A DNA stretch of 64,000 nt from Methylicorpusculum sp. (GCF_030651835.1 NZ_JAUSBX010000144.1:1-64000); one strand, 5' to 3'; positions 41,371-50,302 are shown, counted from the first letter of the stretch. Notes: a model not told the origin generated them from the sequence alone. Made by a program: numbers and translations.

Positions 41371-42026
41371 GAGACTTCCTTTAAGCTAAGACACAGAGAA
41401 ACAGATAGGGTTTAGGTATTTATTTCCAAGCCCGGAGCATAGGCAATTTACGGGGGTAATTCAACAAAATAATAAACGAATCAAAACCCATAGTAGATTG
41501 TTGGGAATTAAGCGCTTTTCTAAAAATTCAAAAAGCATGAGAATCAACCTTTAATATAGGGGCTGTTATTCTGGTCGTTGTCAAAGCTAGCTGAACGGGG
41601 AGTCGCTATTTTTGCGAAAGCTTGTTTTGGGCATCCCAGCCCAATCAAGCAGCAAAAAAATACGCGACCACTGATGCCTCCGGCGGCCCCGATTCGTCCG
41701 CGTCGCCTCGTTTCGACCCAACAAGGGTTGAAACATTGGCTCTCGCATGACTTAACGCCGTTTCGCTATGCCTTGCAGGTTTTCTCCGCAAGCTACGAAA
41801 ACCCGCCCGGCGCTACGGCTATCGGGGACTAAAAATCTTCACTTCGCTGGCGCTCCGTTTCCAAGATTTTCAGCGCTTGATAGTCAGAAAGAATAGTTGC
41901 GGAACAGTTTTTTGCGATTAAAAGTACTTTTAAGTGCCCACTATACTTGGTGCTTACAACATGGAATCCTTATAAACGACGCTTAATGGCTAAGCGGCAC
42001 TTAAAATAATCAGGTAGCTTGAATTA
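41371..42026. other. 656-base gap holding a structured element
   Basis: The gap upstream of pntA and of the C1 cluster carries no convincing gene. The part from about 41590 to 41840 is GC-richer than its surroundings and full of hairpins (listed separately). An 84-codon open frame there has no recognisable protein character. The promoters of pntA (left) and of the nucleotidyltransferase operon (right) must lie here. Confidence 0.5.
41602..41830 (+). repeat. Highly structured element of unknown kind (C)
   Basis: GTCGC (41602-41606) pairs with GCGAC (41664-41668); within it TATTTTTGC pairs with GCAAAAAAATA, GCTTG with CAAGC and GGGC with GCCC, making a four-step nested stem. GTTTCGACCC (41710-41719) then pairs with GGGTTGAAAC (41725-41734) with one G-T pair. 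A further CCCCGAT near 41696 matches ATCGGGG near 41822-41828. Only one copy is in the window. Confidence 0.55.
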
Positions 42027-42953
42027 ATGAAATATTGTGTAAAAGACTTTATAGAGGCTCAGGGTGAGTTACTTTTTGCTGTTGTCGAGTCGGGTATGGA
42101 GGCAGGAAAAGTCTTGTGCTTTCTGCGCTATGCCAAAATAAACGGCAATTGGCAAAAACTATCCACCCATCAAGCCGATTGCTATCTGGCTGACTATTTT
42201 CCGCATTATCTCTATTACTCTTCTGCAAAAGATGTCTCGCTTCATGCGGTTTGTGAAACTGCGATCATTAAACACCATCAGCCCAGACAACGGTTGCAGA
42301 GGTTAATGGAGCAGCCGTCACATTGTGCCGTTGTAGCGGATTTTAAAAAACTGATCAAACATTTCATCGAATACGGCTTGGAAAGCACCCAGATAGGCGT
42401 CACAGGATCTTTGCTGCCCGGCGTTCATAATGACGATTCGGATATAGACCTGGTTTTTTATGAGCGTCAGCATTTTCATTTTGCACGCGATTTGGTCAAG
42501 CAGCTGATACAAGAACACCATATAGATGCCTTGGATGATTCGGCTTGGGAAAGTTCCTATCGCCGCCGTTCGTGCCATATCGATTTGCCGGACTATGTAT
42601 GGCATGAGCAACGTAAATTCAATAAGGCGCTGATCAATGGCCGAAAATTCGACATCAGTCTGGCCATTGATACGCGCTTACCTGATTTAAATTATCAGAA
42701 AATGGGCTTGGTTACTATTCAGGCAAAAGTCATTGATGACACTCATGCATTTGATTCTCCGGCTATTTTTGGGATCGAAGCGGGACCCATTGATACAATT
42801 TTGTGTTTTACTGCAACTTATGTGGGTCAGGCCTGCAAAGGGGAATGTATTGAAGTGTCAGGGACGCTGGAAGCGTCATCTTGCGGTTATCAGCGGATTG
42901 TGGTCGGATCAAGCCGCGAAGCACCGGGAGAGTTCATCAGGGTGATACGGTGA
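42027..42953 (+). CDS. Nucleotidyltransferase-domain protein
   Basis: In the 308-residue protein, residues 120-145 show the polymerase-beta nucleotidyltransferase signature: GS at 127-128 followed by DSDID at 137-141, with catalytic Asp139/Asp141. The N-terminal third and C-terminal quarter (ending VGSSREAPGEFIRV) are unassigned. The gene is the first of a set leading to the H4MPT genes and overlaps the HAD gene by four bases. Such nucleotidyltransferase genes have been seen in H4MPT gene neighbourhoods of methylotrophs. Substrate is unknown. Confidence 0.72.
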   Translation: MKYCVKDFIEAQGELLFAVVESGMEAGKVLCFLRYAKINGNWQKLSTHQADCYLADYFPHYLYYSSAKDVSLHAVCETAIIKHHQPRQRLQRLMEQPSHCAVVADFKKLIKHFIEYGLESTQIGVTGSLLPGVHNDDSDIDLVFYERQHFHFARDLVKQLIQEHHIDALDDSAWESSYRRRSCHIDLPDYVWHEQRKFNKALINGRKFDISLAIDTRLPDLNYQKMGLVTIQAKVIDDTHAFDSPAIFGIEAGPIDTILCFTATYVGQACKGECIEVSGTLEASSCGYQRIVVGSSREAPGEFIRVIR

Positions 42954-43636
42954 AGGTTGTTTTACCTGATGTGGATGCGGTCATTTTTGATATGGACGGC
43001 TTGGTGTTGGACACCGAAACGACTTATTTCATCGCTTGGCAGCAGGCTGCAGCGCAAATGGGTTATGTATTGCCGGATGCTTTCTGCGAGTCGCTGAGCG
43101 GACTGCATTTTCAGCAGGTTAGTGACATGATTTTGGCCTATTGCGGGCATGCTTTTTCACTCGATCATTTCAATCAGATGAGCGGTAAAATTTGGCGCGA
43201 TTATGTGAGTCATCACGGCATTCCTGTAAAAAATGGATTTTTCAGTTTATTGGACGTCATAACGGAATTCAATTGGCCTTTCTGTCTCGCGACAAACAGT
43301 TTACGGGCCAATGCCTTGGAATGTCTCGATCTGGCGGGACTCAATGCTATATTCACGACCCTTGTCACCCGAGAAATGTGTGTGAACCCCAAGCCTGCGC
43401 CGGATCTTTTTATCAAAGCCTCCGAGCTTTTGACGGTTCCAATCGGTCGGTGTTTGATATTGGAAGATTCTTTATCCGGTGTGATGGCAGCGGTTCAGGC
43501 CGGAGGTATTACCGGTTATGTGCCATCTCAGGTTCCCCCGGATAAACGCGCTGAATTTTTAGCCGATTTTAAAGCGACTGATCTTGAAGATGTCTCCCGC
43601 ATGCTGGCTTATAAGGTAACTACTCGTCCGCTTTGA
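42950..43636 (+). CDS. HAD-superfamily hydrolase (phosphoglucomutase-like subgroup)
   Basis: GTG 42950 overlaps the preceding stop (GTGA) and gives 228 residues; the longer frame reading back into the nucleotidyltransferase gene is rejected. DVDAVIFDMDGLVLDTE at the start provides the catalytic Asp pair; a helical cap follows; ATNSLRAN is motif II; PKPAPDLF motif III; ILEDSLSGVMAA motif IV. It is likely a small-molecule phosphatase. The last five codons and stop (43620-43636) are shared with the family A repeat that follows, so the C-terminus may have been reshaped by insertion. Confidence 0.82.
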   Translation: MKVVLPDVDAVIFDMDGLVLDTETTYFIAWQQAAAQMGYVLPDAFCESLSGLHFQQVSDMILAYCGHAFSLDHFNQMSGKIWRDYVSHHGIPVKNGFFSLLDVITEFNWPFCLATNSLRANALECLDLAGLNAIFTTLVTREMCVNPKPAPDLFIKASELLTVPIGRCLILEDSLSGVMAAVQAGGITGYVPSQVPPDKRAEFLADFKATDLEDVSRMLAYKVTTRPL

Positions 43637-43770
43637 ATTAAGGGTGTAGGTGCTTGATTTCAAAGGACGCATCAATACGTCCCTGTAGCTCTCTGCAACA
43701 TCCCTGTTGCAGAAGTCTTTTCAATCAACCACCTACACCTACTAAAATTGGAGGGGGTGAGCAGATACCT
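43620..43770 (-). repeat. Family A nested-hairpin repeat (A2), most complete copy
   Basis: Outer arms GGTGTAGGTGCTTGATT (43643-43659) and AATCAACCACCTACACC (43723-43739) match at 16 of 17 positions. Inner stem CTGCAACA/TGTTGCAG lies at 43693-43700 and 43705-43712, and another is AGGACG/CGTCC. It is inverted relative to A1 and A3. Similarity to A3 extends left to 43620, inside the end of the HAD gene, and right through GGAGGGGGTGAGC. Confidence 0.82.
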
Positions 43771-43776
43771 TATAAG

Positions 43777-43807
43777 TTCACTTATTTGAGCGCTGATAGG
43801 CTATAAT
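43777..43807 (+). promoter_or_regulatory. Possible sigma-70 promoter of the H4MPT operon
   Basis: A perfect TATAAT lies at 43802-43807, about 30 bases ahead of the beta-RFAP synthase start. The best -35 is TTCACT at 43777-43782 with a long 19-base spacer, so the site is plausible but imperfect. Confidence 0.4.
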
Positions 43808-43836
43808 AGCCACTTTTTTAATGAAGATGGCTCGGT

Positions 43837-44802
43837 TTGAAAGCGCAATTCTCTAAAGTGACTGTCATGGCTCCGGCCCGCCTGCATATGGGCTTTATCG
43901 ATTTGAGCGGGGCGTTGGGTCGGCACTTTGGCAGTATCGGTGTTGCGCTGAATGAAATCGTAACCCGACTTACCATTACCCGCTCTGATTGCCCTGAAGT
44001 CTCGGGGGTTTCCGAAGTTCGCGTTGCCAAGCAGTTACAAAGCATTTGTATTGCGTTGAATGTTCCTGATACCGTTCATATTCACGTCGATGAAGCCATC
44101 CCCGAACATGTCGGATTGGGTTCGGGCACACAAATGGCCTTGGCGATTGGTATGGGACTCAGTCATTTTTACGGTCTTTCCTACAGTGTTCGTGATATTG
44201 CTCAACTAACTGCACGGGGACGGCGTTCCGGCATAGGAATTGGTGTCTTCGAGCGTGGCGGACTGGTGGTGGATGGCGGGCGTGGTGAGCATACCATAAC
44301 GCCCCCTGTGCTTTCACAGATGGCAGTGCCCGAGAATTGGCGTTTTATCCTGGTTTTTGACAAGCGCGGGCAAGGCCTGCATGGCAAGCAGGAAATTGAA
44401 GCTTTCAAAGCCTTGCCGCCTTTTTCCCAAACTGAAGCGGCCCGTTTGTGTTACTTGTTACTCATGCAGGGATTGCCGGCCATTGCCGAGCGTGACATCG
44501 CTAAATTTGGAGAAGTCATCACGCAGTTACAAAAAGCGGTCGGTGAACATTTTGCGTCGGCGCAGGGTGGTGTGTTTACCAGCAATGAGGTCTCTGAGGC
44601 CATGTCCTGGTGTGAACATCAAGGCGCTGTGGCCCTGGGTCAGACCTCTTGGGGGCCCACCGGTTTTTGTGCGGTGGAAGGCACGGAATGCGCTGAAGCA
44701 CTTTGTTTAAAAGCCCGGCTGGAATTTTCCGGCTATGAGAATTTGCAATTTATGACAGTGAGCGCCAGAAACAGTGGCGGTGAGATCGCTGGTTTCGCCT
44801 AG
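43837..44802 (+). CDS. Beta-ribofuranosylaminobenzene 5'-phosphate synthase family protein
   Basis: The 321-residue GHMP-kinase fold protein has APARLHMGFIDLSGALGRHFG at the start and EHVGLGSGTQMALAIG (about 90-105), the GHMP phosphate loop. It corresponds to the enzyme that joins p-aminobenzoate and phosphoribosyl pyrophosphate in the first committed step of H4MPT synthesis. pabB at 52.5 kb provides the p-aminobenzoate precursor. The start is TTG 43837; ATG 43867 is a poorer alternative because it would cut the first strand. It is the first of a long run of C1 genes. Confidence 0.85.
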   Translation: MKAQFSKVTVMAPARLHMGFIDLSGALGRHFGSIGVALNEIVTRLTITRSDCPEVSGVSEVRVAKQLQSICIALNVPDTVHIHVDEAIPEHVGLGSGTQMALAIGMGLSHFYGLSYSVRDIAQLTARGRRSGIGIGVFERGGLVVDGGRGEHTITPPVLSQMAVPENWRFILVFDKRGQGLHGKQEIEAFKALPPFSQTEAARLCYLLLMQGLPAIAERDIAKFGEVITQLQKAVGEHFASAQGGVFTSNEVSEAMSWCEHQGAVALGQTSWGPTGFCAVEGTECAEALCLKARLEFSGYENLQFMTVSARNSGGEIAGFA

Positions 44803-44852
44803 GCTACGGTTGAATTTGCTCATCTTTCGCGCTGGATAGGTCTGAAAAAGTG

Positions 44853-45944
44853 ATGTCTGAATGCGTGCTGATCGTTGCCAATTCAGGAAGAATGCTGGCG
44901 CAAGCGGCGAGGGATGCTGGTTTTATCCCTTTGGTGATAGATCTCTATGCCGATGAGGACACGCGGGCTTTGTCGGCAAGGGTTTTTAAAGTCCCAGGCT
45001 TCAGTCAGCTTTATTTGCTTCCTGTATTGAATTTGATTAAGCAGGAATATGCTGTCGATCATGCTTGTTTTGGTAGTGGGCTTGAAGCTTATCCGGAGAG
45101 CTTGTCAGCTCTAAGCAACGCGTTCAATCTGAACGGCAATGCCCCTTCGGTTGTGCAAAAGGTTCAGGATAAGGCTGTTTTTTTTTCACTTTTAAAACGA
45201 TTGGAGATTGCCTTTCCTGAAACGGTTTTTTCAGCACCCGACGACGATGAAGATTGGCTGGTTAAGCCGATGCAGGGCCATGGAGGCTTGGGCATCAAGC
45301 ACTATATTAAACAGGATGGCCTTGACGATAACGTTTATTGGCAGCGCTATCAAGAGGGGGTGCCCGGTTCAGTTTTGTTTCTTACCAATGGCAGCCAAAG
45401 CCACATCATTGGATTCAATACCCAGTGGTGCAGACGCGCTGATGACCGGCAAGTCTTTCTGTTTTCCGGTGTGATCAATCACAGTCCGTTAACCGAATTT
45501 CAACAGCAAACCGTCGCTGAGTGGCTGGGTTTGCTGGTTTCCGAGTTAGGTTTGACTGGCCTCAATTCGTTGGATTTTATAGTTCAAGGCGACAGTGTGC
45601 TGGTGGTGGAAATTAATCCCCGGCCTTCTGCGAGCATGCAATTGTATGACATGGGTGGTTTGATGGCTGCCCATATGGATTCTTTGGCCGGACTGATCCA
45701 TAGGCGCAGTTATCGATTGGACGGTTTTTGCGCTTATCTGGTCGTCTTTGCCGGAAGGGATCTGGTTATTCCTGACGCAATTTGCTGGCCGGATCAGGCT
45801 GTCGATTTGCCCGGTCCGGGCCTCCATATCAAACAGGGTTTGCCGCTATGCAGTTTGATTGTCCGCAATTCAACTATTGAAGGCCTTCTGCAGACACTTA
45901 ATGCAACCCGAAAAAAAATTTTTCAAATCTTCAATACAGGATAA
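44853..45944 (+). CDS. ATP-grasp protein of the H4MPT cluster
   Basis: The 363-residue ATP-grasp protein (GTG three bases earlier is possible) starts with a Rossmann-like CVLIVANSGRMLAQAARDAG. It has an ATP-grasp fold with VKPMQGHGGLGIKHY (about 133-147) and the metal-binding VVEINPRPSASMQLYD. It belongs to the ATP-grasp genes found beside mch in methylotrophs (orf17-type by gene order, from memory). It probably forms an amide bond during cofactor assembly. The exact substrate is not known to me. mch begins three bases after its stop. Confidence 0.8.
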   Translation: MSECVLIVANSGRMLAQAARDAGFIPLVIDLYADEDTRALSARVFKVPGFSQLYLLPVLNLIKQEYAVDHACFGSGLEAYPESLSALSNAFNLNGNAPSVVQKVQDKAVFFSLLKRLEIAFPETVFSAPDDDEDWLVKPMQGHGGLGIKHYIKQDGLDDNVYWQRYQEGVPGSVLFLTNGSQSHIIGFNTQWCRRADDRQVFLFSGVINHSPLTEFQQQTVAEWLGLLVSELGLTGLNSLDFIVQGDSVLVVEINPRPSASMQLYDMGGLMAAHMDSLAGLIHRRSYRLDGFCAYLVVFAGRDLVIPDAICWPDQAVDLPGPGLHIKQGLPLCSLIVRNSTIEGLLQTLNATRKKIFQIFNTG

Positions 45945-45947
45945 ACA

Positions 45948-46931
45948 ATGCATTACACAGCTAGCGTTAATAAACTGACTCAACCTTTGGTTAAGCAATT
46001 GATTGATCAGGCGGATAAATTTCGGGTGGGCGTGGAGAAGCTCAAAAACGGGTGTACGTTGATTGATGCAGGTATCAAGTTTCCTGGTGGACTGGAAGCA
46101 GGCCGGTTGATAGCTGAAATATGCCTGGGCGGGATGGGAACGGTAACCTTGTCGCACAGTACTTATACGGCCGATTGGCCGCTAAGCGTCAATGTGCATA
46201 CCGGTAATCCTGTGTTGGGTTGTCTGGGTAGCCAGTATGCGGGCTGGAGTTTGTCACATGAAAAATACTATGCGTTGGGCTCGGGTCCTGCTCGTGCAAT
46301 GGCGTTTAAAATTAAAGACGGGAAACGTGAGCCGGTAGAAGAGCTCTATAAAGAATTGAGTTATCAGGATAGCGCTGACGAGACCGTTCTGGTCATAGAA
46401 AACGATGCGGTACCCCCTTTGGCAATTGTAGAAAAAGTAGCTAATGCCTGTGGGGTTGAGCCGTCGAAATTGACTATTGTCGTAACGCCTACCAGCAGCC
46501 TCGCGGGGGGGGTGCAGGTCGTGTCGAGGGTGTTGGAGGTGGCCATGCATAAAGCCCATGCGCTGCATTTTCCTCTGGAAAATATTGTCGATGGCAGTGG
46601 CAGTGCTCCAATCTGTCCACCTCATCCTGATTTTATCAAGGCGATGGGCCGTACCAACGATGCCATTTTGTTTGCAGGCCAAGTGCACTTGTTTGTAAAA
46701 GGTAGCGATGCGGATGCTGAAAAACTGACTAATGAATTACCTAGCTCAACCTCTAAAGATTACGGTAAGCCGTTTGCACAAGTCTTCAAGGAATATGGTT
46801 ATGATTTTTTCAAGGTCGATCCTATGTTATTCAGTCCGGCCAGCGTCATCGTGACTGCAGTGGAGTCGGGAAAAAGTTTTAGAGCCGGGCAGTTAGATAA
46901 TGCATTGTTAAATCAATCATTTGGCAGATAA
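45948..46931 (+). CDS. mch: Methenyl-tetrahydromethanopterin cyclohydrolase
   Basis: The 327-residue enzyme shows the Mch pattern: [48 protein letters not shown] and [15 protein letters not shown], which are shared with archaeal and methylotroph Mch. It opens methenyl-H4MPT to formyl-H4MPT between the dehydrogenase (MtdB, not in this window) and the formyltransferase/hydrolase complex. This is a strong marker of H4MPT-dependent formaldehyde oxidation. It is cotranscribed with the genes on both sides. Confidence 0.96.
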   Translation: MHYTASVNKLTQPLVKQLIDQADKFRVGVEKLKNGCTLIDAGIKFPGGLEAGRLIAEICLGGMGTVTLSHSTYTADWPLSVNVHTGNPVLGCLGSQYAGWSLSHEKYYALGSGPARAMAFKIKDGKREPVEELYKELSYQDSADETVLVIENDAVPPLAIVEKVANACGVEPSKLTIVVTPTSSLAGGVQVVSRVLEVAMHKAHALHFPLENIVDGSGSAPICPPHPDFIKAMGRTNDAILFAGQVHLFVKGSDADAEKLTNELPSSTSKDYGKPFAQVFKEYGYDFFKVDPMLFSPASVIVTAVESGKSFRAGQLDNALLNQSFGR

Positions 46932-47004
46932 GAAAGAGTCAGATCGATTTCAGGGGGGCGCATTGTGTGGTCTCTTCAGCAACTTAAATCCTTGATTGAT
47001 TATT

Positions 47005-47922
47005 GTGGGCAGCATAGCAATTTTTACGGACGATCCCGGTTGGCATGGCAAACAGCTGGTTCAGGCGTTTGCCAAACGGGGCTATGACAGCGTTTATAGC
47101 TCTTTGACGGCCTGTAAGATTCAATTGGAACATGAGGTTTTGCCGATTCATATTCCTGGTTTTGAGCTATCGCTACCGGATGCTGTCTTCGTGCGTGGTG
47201 TTCCCGGTGGCTCGCTGGAAGAAGTGGTTTTTTACCTGGATATTCTGCATGCGTTAAAAGTTTTGGGTGTTCCGGTTTATAACGACGGTCATGCGATTGA
47301 GCGCAGCGTTGATAAGGCGATGACCAGTTTTTTGTTGCAGCACCATAGGATTCCTACTCCGCCTACTTGGGTGCTTAGAGACAGGGAAGATGCTTTGGCT
47401 TTGGTGGAGCAGGAATTGAAGAATGGCCAAATGGTCATCAGTAAACCTCTGTTCGGCTCGCAAGGTGAGGGTATCCGGCGCCTGGAGAAAATGACGGATT
47501 TGCTCTGGCTGACTGGCAGTCAGGGTGTTTACTACCTGCAGCGATTTGTTGAGTGTGAAGGGCTTGGCTATTCGGATCATCGCGTCTTTGTAATCAACGG
47601 CAAGGCGGTTGCGGCAATGCGCAGAAAAGGACTTTCCTGGTTGAATAATGTAGCTAGGGGGGCTGCTTGTGAAGAAATTGTCCTGGATTCGGTCATGGCC
47701 GAGCTGGCGGTTCAAGCCGCTCAGGCTTTATCGATGAGCTATGCAGGCGTTGACATTATTCGCGATAAAGAGGGTCGCTATCAGGTGATTGAGGTCAATA
47801 GCATCCCCGCATGGAAAGGCTTGCAGAGTGTTTGTAATATTTCCATTGCCGACTTGTTGGTTGAAGATTTGCTTATGCAGCTTAGCCGTTCCGGTCAATC
47901 ACGACTCATGGCGATGGCTTAA
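47005..47922 (+). CDS. RimK-family ATP-grasp ligase of the H4MPT cluster
   Basis: Started at GTG 47005 (TTG 46996 is equally open) the product is about 305 residues. SIAIFTDDPGWHGKQL opens the chain, and an ATP-grasp fold follows with ISKPLFGSQGEGI, DHRVFVINGKAVAAMRRKG and VIEVNSIPAWKGLQ. This is the RimK/alpha-L-glutamate ligase branch that also includes archaeal enzymes adding glutamate to pterin or F420 cofactors. The orf7-type gene of methylotroph C1 clusters matches by order and size. It overlaps the next start by one base. Confidence 0.82.
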   Translation: MGSIAIFTDDPGWHGKQLVQAFAKRGYDSVYSSLTACKIQLEHEVLPIHIPGFELSLPDAVFVRGVPGGSLEEVVFYLDILHALKVLGVPVYNDGHAIERSVDKAMTSFLLQHHRIPTPPTWVLRDREDALALVEQELKNGQMVISKPLFGSQGEGIRRLEKMTDLLWLTGSQGVYYLQRFVECEGLGYSDHRVFVINGKAVAAMRRKGLSWLNNVARGAACEEIVLDSVMAELAVQAAQALSMSYAGVDIIRDKEGRYQVIEVNSIPAWKGLQSVCNISIADLLVEDLLMQLSRSGQSRLMAMA

Positions 47923-48770
47923 TGATTTCGCACTCACAGCTGGCGGAGCTTTATATAAGCGCCTGCGAAATTGAATTACAGGCTTTTAAGCCGGGTAATG
48001 TCAGTGTTTATGCTCCGGGTCATGATATGACAGTCGATGATTTCAGGCTCAGTGCTGCCGCAAGTGCAACGGCGATCTGTAACCCCGGCTACTCATTAGG
48101 TGAAAAAATTTATTTTGCGGTGCAAGCCACACAAGAAGCGGTTGGCTGCAACACCAATTTGGGTATTATTTTATTGTGTGCACCATTATTTGAAGCTGTG
48201 CAGCAGGCTATTGCCGGGCAATCGATAAGAGTCAGTCTGCATAATGTTCTTAATCAAACGACTTGCGAAGATGCTGAGTGGGTGTTCAAGGCCATTGCTT
48301 TGGCATCACCCGGCGGTTTGGGGCAGGCCAGTGAACAGGATGTTCATTCTGCACCTAGTGTTACCCTGGCAGATGCAATGAAATTAGCTTGTGAAAGGGA
48401 CAGAATCGCCTTGCAATATGTAACAGACTTTAAAGATATTTATGAATTGAGTATTTTAAGCTATAATGACGGCTTAACTCGATGGGGTTCACATTATTGG
48501 GCGGCGGTTTCGGTATATACTGCGCTTCTTGCTCGCTATCCTGATAGCCACATTGAGCGAAAATATGGCGATCGTTTTACCGGATGGGTGGCAGAGAAAA
48601 TGGCTGCTATCAATTCGCAGCTGCAGGGTGCAACTGATCCGGAAGATATATTGCCTTTACTTTATCAGGTGGATAAAGAATTAAAAGCGCATCATATCAA
48701 TCCCGGAACGACTGCAGACCTGACAGTGGCGACGGTGATGGCTGTATTTTTAGAGGATCTTGTCAAGTAG
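47922..48770 (+). CDS. CitG-like triphosphoribosyl-dephospho-CoA synthase family protein
   Basis: The 282-residue protein has the CitG/MdcB helical pattern: ACEIELQAFKPGNVSVYAPGHDM near residue 12-34, GCNTNLGIILLCAPL at about 80-95, and a late LDP/LNPGTTADLTVA-type motif (HHINPGTTADL). Family enzymes make a CoA-derived prosthetic group. In methylotrophs the orf5-type paralogue lies beside mch and fae and is thought to serve C1 cofactor synthesis. The ATG overlaps the preceding stop by one base. Confidence 0.85.
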   Translation: MISHSQLAELYISACEIELQAFKPGNVSVYAPGHDMTVDDFRLSAAASATAICNPGYSLGEKIYFAVQATQEAVGCNTNLGIILLCAPLFEAVQQAIAGQSIRVSLHNVLNQTTCEDAEWVFKAIALASPGGLGQASEQDVHSAPSVTLADAMKLACERDRIALQYVTDFKDIYELSILSYNDGLTRWGSHYWAAVSVYTALLARYPDSHIERKYGDRFTGWVAEKMAAINSQLQGATDPEDILPLLYQVDKELKAHHINPGTTADLTVATVMAVFLEDLVK

Positions 48771-48892
48771 GTGATTTATACTTCAGATAAGGTTTCAGAA
48801 GGAATTGATCACTTAAAATATACCCGTGACATTTCCTAATGTCTGTATAGATTTAAACTTTTTATTTTTTTTCTCCGAAGGAAACAACAAGC

Positions 48893-49402
48893 ATGGCTAA
48901 AATTACAAACTTACGCGTAGGCGAATCATTAATAGGCGAAGGCAACGAAGTTGCACACATCGACTTAATCATTGGCCCACGTGGTTCAGCTGCAGAAACT
49001 GCTTTTGCTAACACTTTGACCAATAACAAAGACGGCTTTTCAAGCTTATTAGCTGTTGTTGCACCTAACCTGATGGTTAAACCTGCAACTGTTATGTTCA
49101 ATAAAGTAACCATTAAAGGTTCTAAACAAGCTGTTCAAATGTTTGGACCAGCACAACGCGGCGTAGCTATGGCTGTTGCTGATTGCGTAGAAAACGGCAC
49201 AATTCCAGCTGACGAAGCAGACAACCTGTTCGTATCAGTTGGTGTTTTCATTCACTGGTTAGCTGAAGACAACGCTAAAATTCAAGAGTACAACTACAAA
49301 GCAACTAAAGAAGCGCTTGAGCGTGCTGTTGCCGGTTTGCCAACTGCTGCTGAAGTAGTTGCTGCTAAAGGAACTGCTGTTCATCCTTTTGCTGCTAACT
49401 AA
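48893..49402 (+). CDS. fae: Formaldehyde-activating enzyme
   Basis: The 169-residue enzyme ([20 protein letters not shown] with the probable catalytic His22) speeds condensation of formaldehyde with H4MPT to methylene-H4MPT. It is a diagnostic gene of H4MPT methylotrophs. A GAAGGAAAC ribosome site and a 120-base AT-rich leader with its own probable promoter, together with a strong terminator after it, suggest separate high expression. The codon choice is uniformly A/T-ending and clean, unlike its neighbours, consistent with that. Cytoplasmic. Confidence 0.97.
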   Translation: MAKITNLRVGESLIGEGNEVAHIDLIIGPRGSAAETAFANTLTNNKDGFSSLLAVVAPNLMVKPATVMFNKVTIKGSKQAVQMFGPAQRGVAMAVADCVENGTIPADEADNLFVSVGVFIHWLAEDNAKIQEYNYKATKEALERAVAGLPTAAEVVAAKGTAVHPFAAN

Positions 49403-49422
49403 GCGATTCATTTCGTCTGGTT

Positions 49423-49452
49423 AAAAAATACCCCGTTTCGGGGTATTTTTTT
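49423..49452 (+). terminator. Rho-independent terminator after fae
   Basis: AAAAATACCCCG, loop TTT, CGGGGTATTTTTTT: a strong GC core with a flanking A/T tract, 20 bases after the fae stop. Confidence 0.92.
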
Positions 49453-49482
49453 GCCTGAAATATTGGTACGCCTTAATTTTTC

Positions 49483-49607
49483 GTATCTTCACCCCCTCCA
49501 GTTTTATAGGATGTAGGTAATTGATTGAAAAGGCTTCTGCAACAGGACGTATTCACCTGTCCTTTGAAACCAAGCATCGACACCCTCAATTGAAAGCGGG
49601 CGGGTAG
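49483..49607 (+). repeat. Family A nested-hairpin repeat (A3)
   Basis: It keeps GTATCTTCACCCCCTCCA, GGATGTAGGTAATTGATTGA, CTTCTGCAACAGG and the GTCCTTTGAAACCAAGCA right arm, but lacks about 20 bases of the inner hairpin. The outer stem is partly decayed. It lies between the convergent fae and HisA-like genes and ends just before the HisA-like stop at 49610. Confidence 0.72.
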
Positions 49608-49609
49608 CT

Positions 49610-50302
49610 TCAATTTTTCAGATGTTCGAGTTCTTTTTTGCCGATAGCCCCGGAATGCAAAGCGCTGGCTACCAGTGCTTGGTGTATGTCCAGTTTTTTT
49701 AGTGCAATTAAATCAGCCTGATTGCGAATGCCACCGGCTGCGACAAACTGCTTGTCTGGATAGTGAGTTTTAAATTGCTTCAGCATTTTAAAATCAGGTC
49801 CTTCAAAACTGCCGACTTTATTAAGATTCATGATAATGATGGTTTCAGGCCAAAATCGAATGTCTTCAAATACAGTTGCCGTGCCCAGTTTTTTATCTTT
49901 AGCGTGATCCAGGGATAAAACGTAGCTATCGTTTATCAGCATTAAATGGGCTAAATCTGACTCTTCAAGTGATTCTGAGCCAATGACAGCAATGGCATTT
50001 TTAAATTCACTGTAAAGTTTTTCAAAATGCTTATATCCCTGATCTATCCAAAATATAATGTGCGGGAAACTGCGGAGAATGTCTTTAATCTCTTTTTGAT
50101 GTGAGCCATTACCCGTGATAGCGTCAAGATCTGCCAGATAAAATAAGTTAAAGGGATGCAGCTTGAGTAAAGCCTCAATAATGGATTTAGCCTCGTGGCT
50201 TGTGCTTAAGCCCGATTTTATAGGTTGGTAGTGCTCTCTTTGGCCGTATTTAGCCGCAACGACACAGCCGTCTTTTAAATCAATGACCGGTATTATCTGC
50301 AT
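49610..50302 (-). CDS. HisA/HisF-like TIM-barrel protein
   Basis: The 230-residue protein resembles the ProFAR isomerase fold: IPVIDLKDGCVVAAKYGQ near the start, LADLDAI, IDQGYKH, AAGGIRN near the end. It differs from true HisA in length and lacks its usual paired motifs, and no other his gene is near. HisA-like paralogues of unknown role occur in methylotroph and archaeal C1 gene sets. It is transcribed opposite to the flanking C1 genes. A histidine-pathway role is unlikely. Confidence 0.75.
   Translation of the reverse strand: MQIIPVIDLKDGCVVAAKYGQREHYQPIKSGLSTSHEAKSIIEALLKLHPFNLFYLADLDAITGNGSHQKEIKDILRSFPHIIFWIDQGYKHFEKLYSEFKNAIAVIGSESLEESDLAHLMLINDSYVLSLDHAKDKKLGTATVFEDIRFWPETIIIMNLNKVGSFEGPDFKMLKQFKTHYPDKQFVAAGGIRNQADLIALKKLDIHQALVASALHSGAIGKKELEHLKN

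Noticed and set aside
41578-41832. 84-codon open frame upstream of the C1 cluster
   Set aside because: It runs through a set of hairpins, has no ribosome site or family resemblance, and its bias follows the structured DNA rather than coding.
42881-42949. 23-codon extension of the HAD protein
   Set aside because: It overlaps the nucleotidyltransferase gene in another frame; the GTG 42950 start gives the usual overlap and N-terminus.
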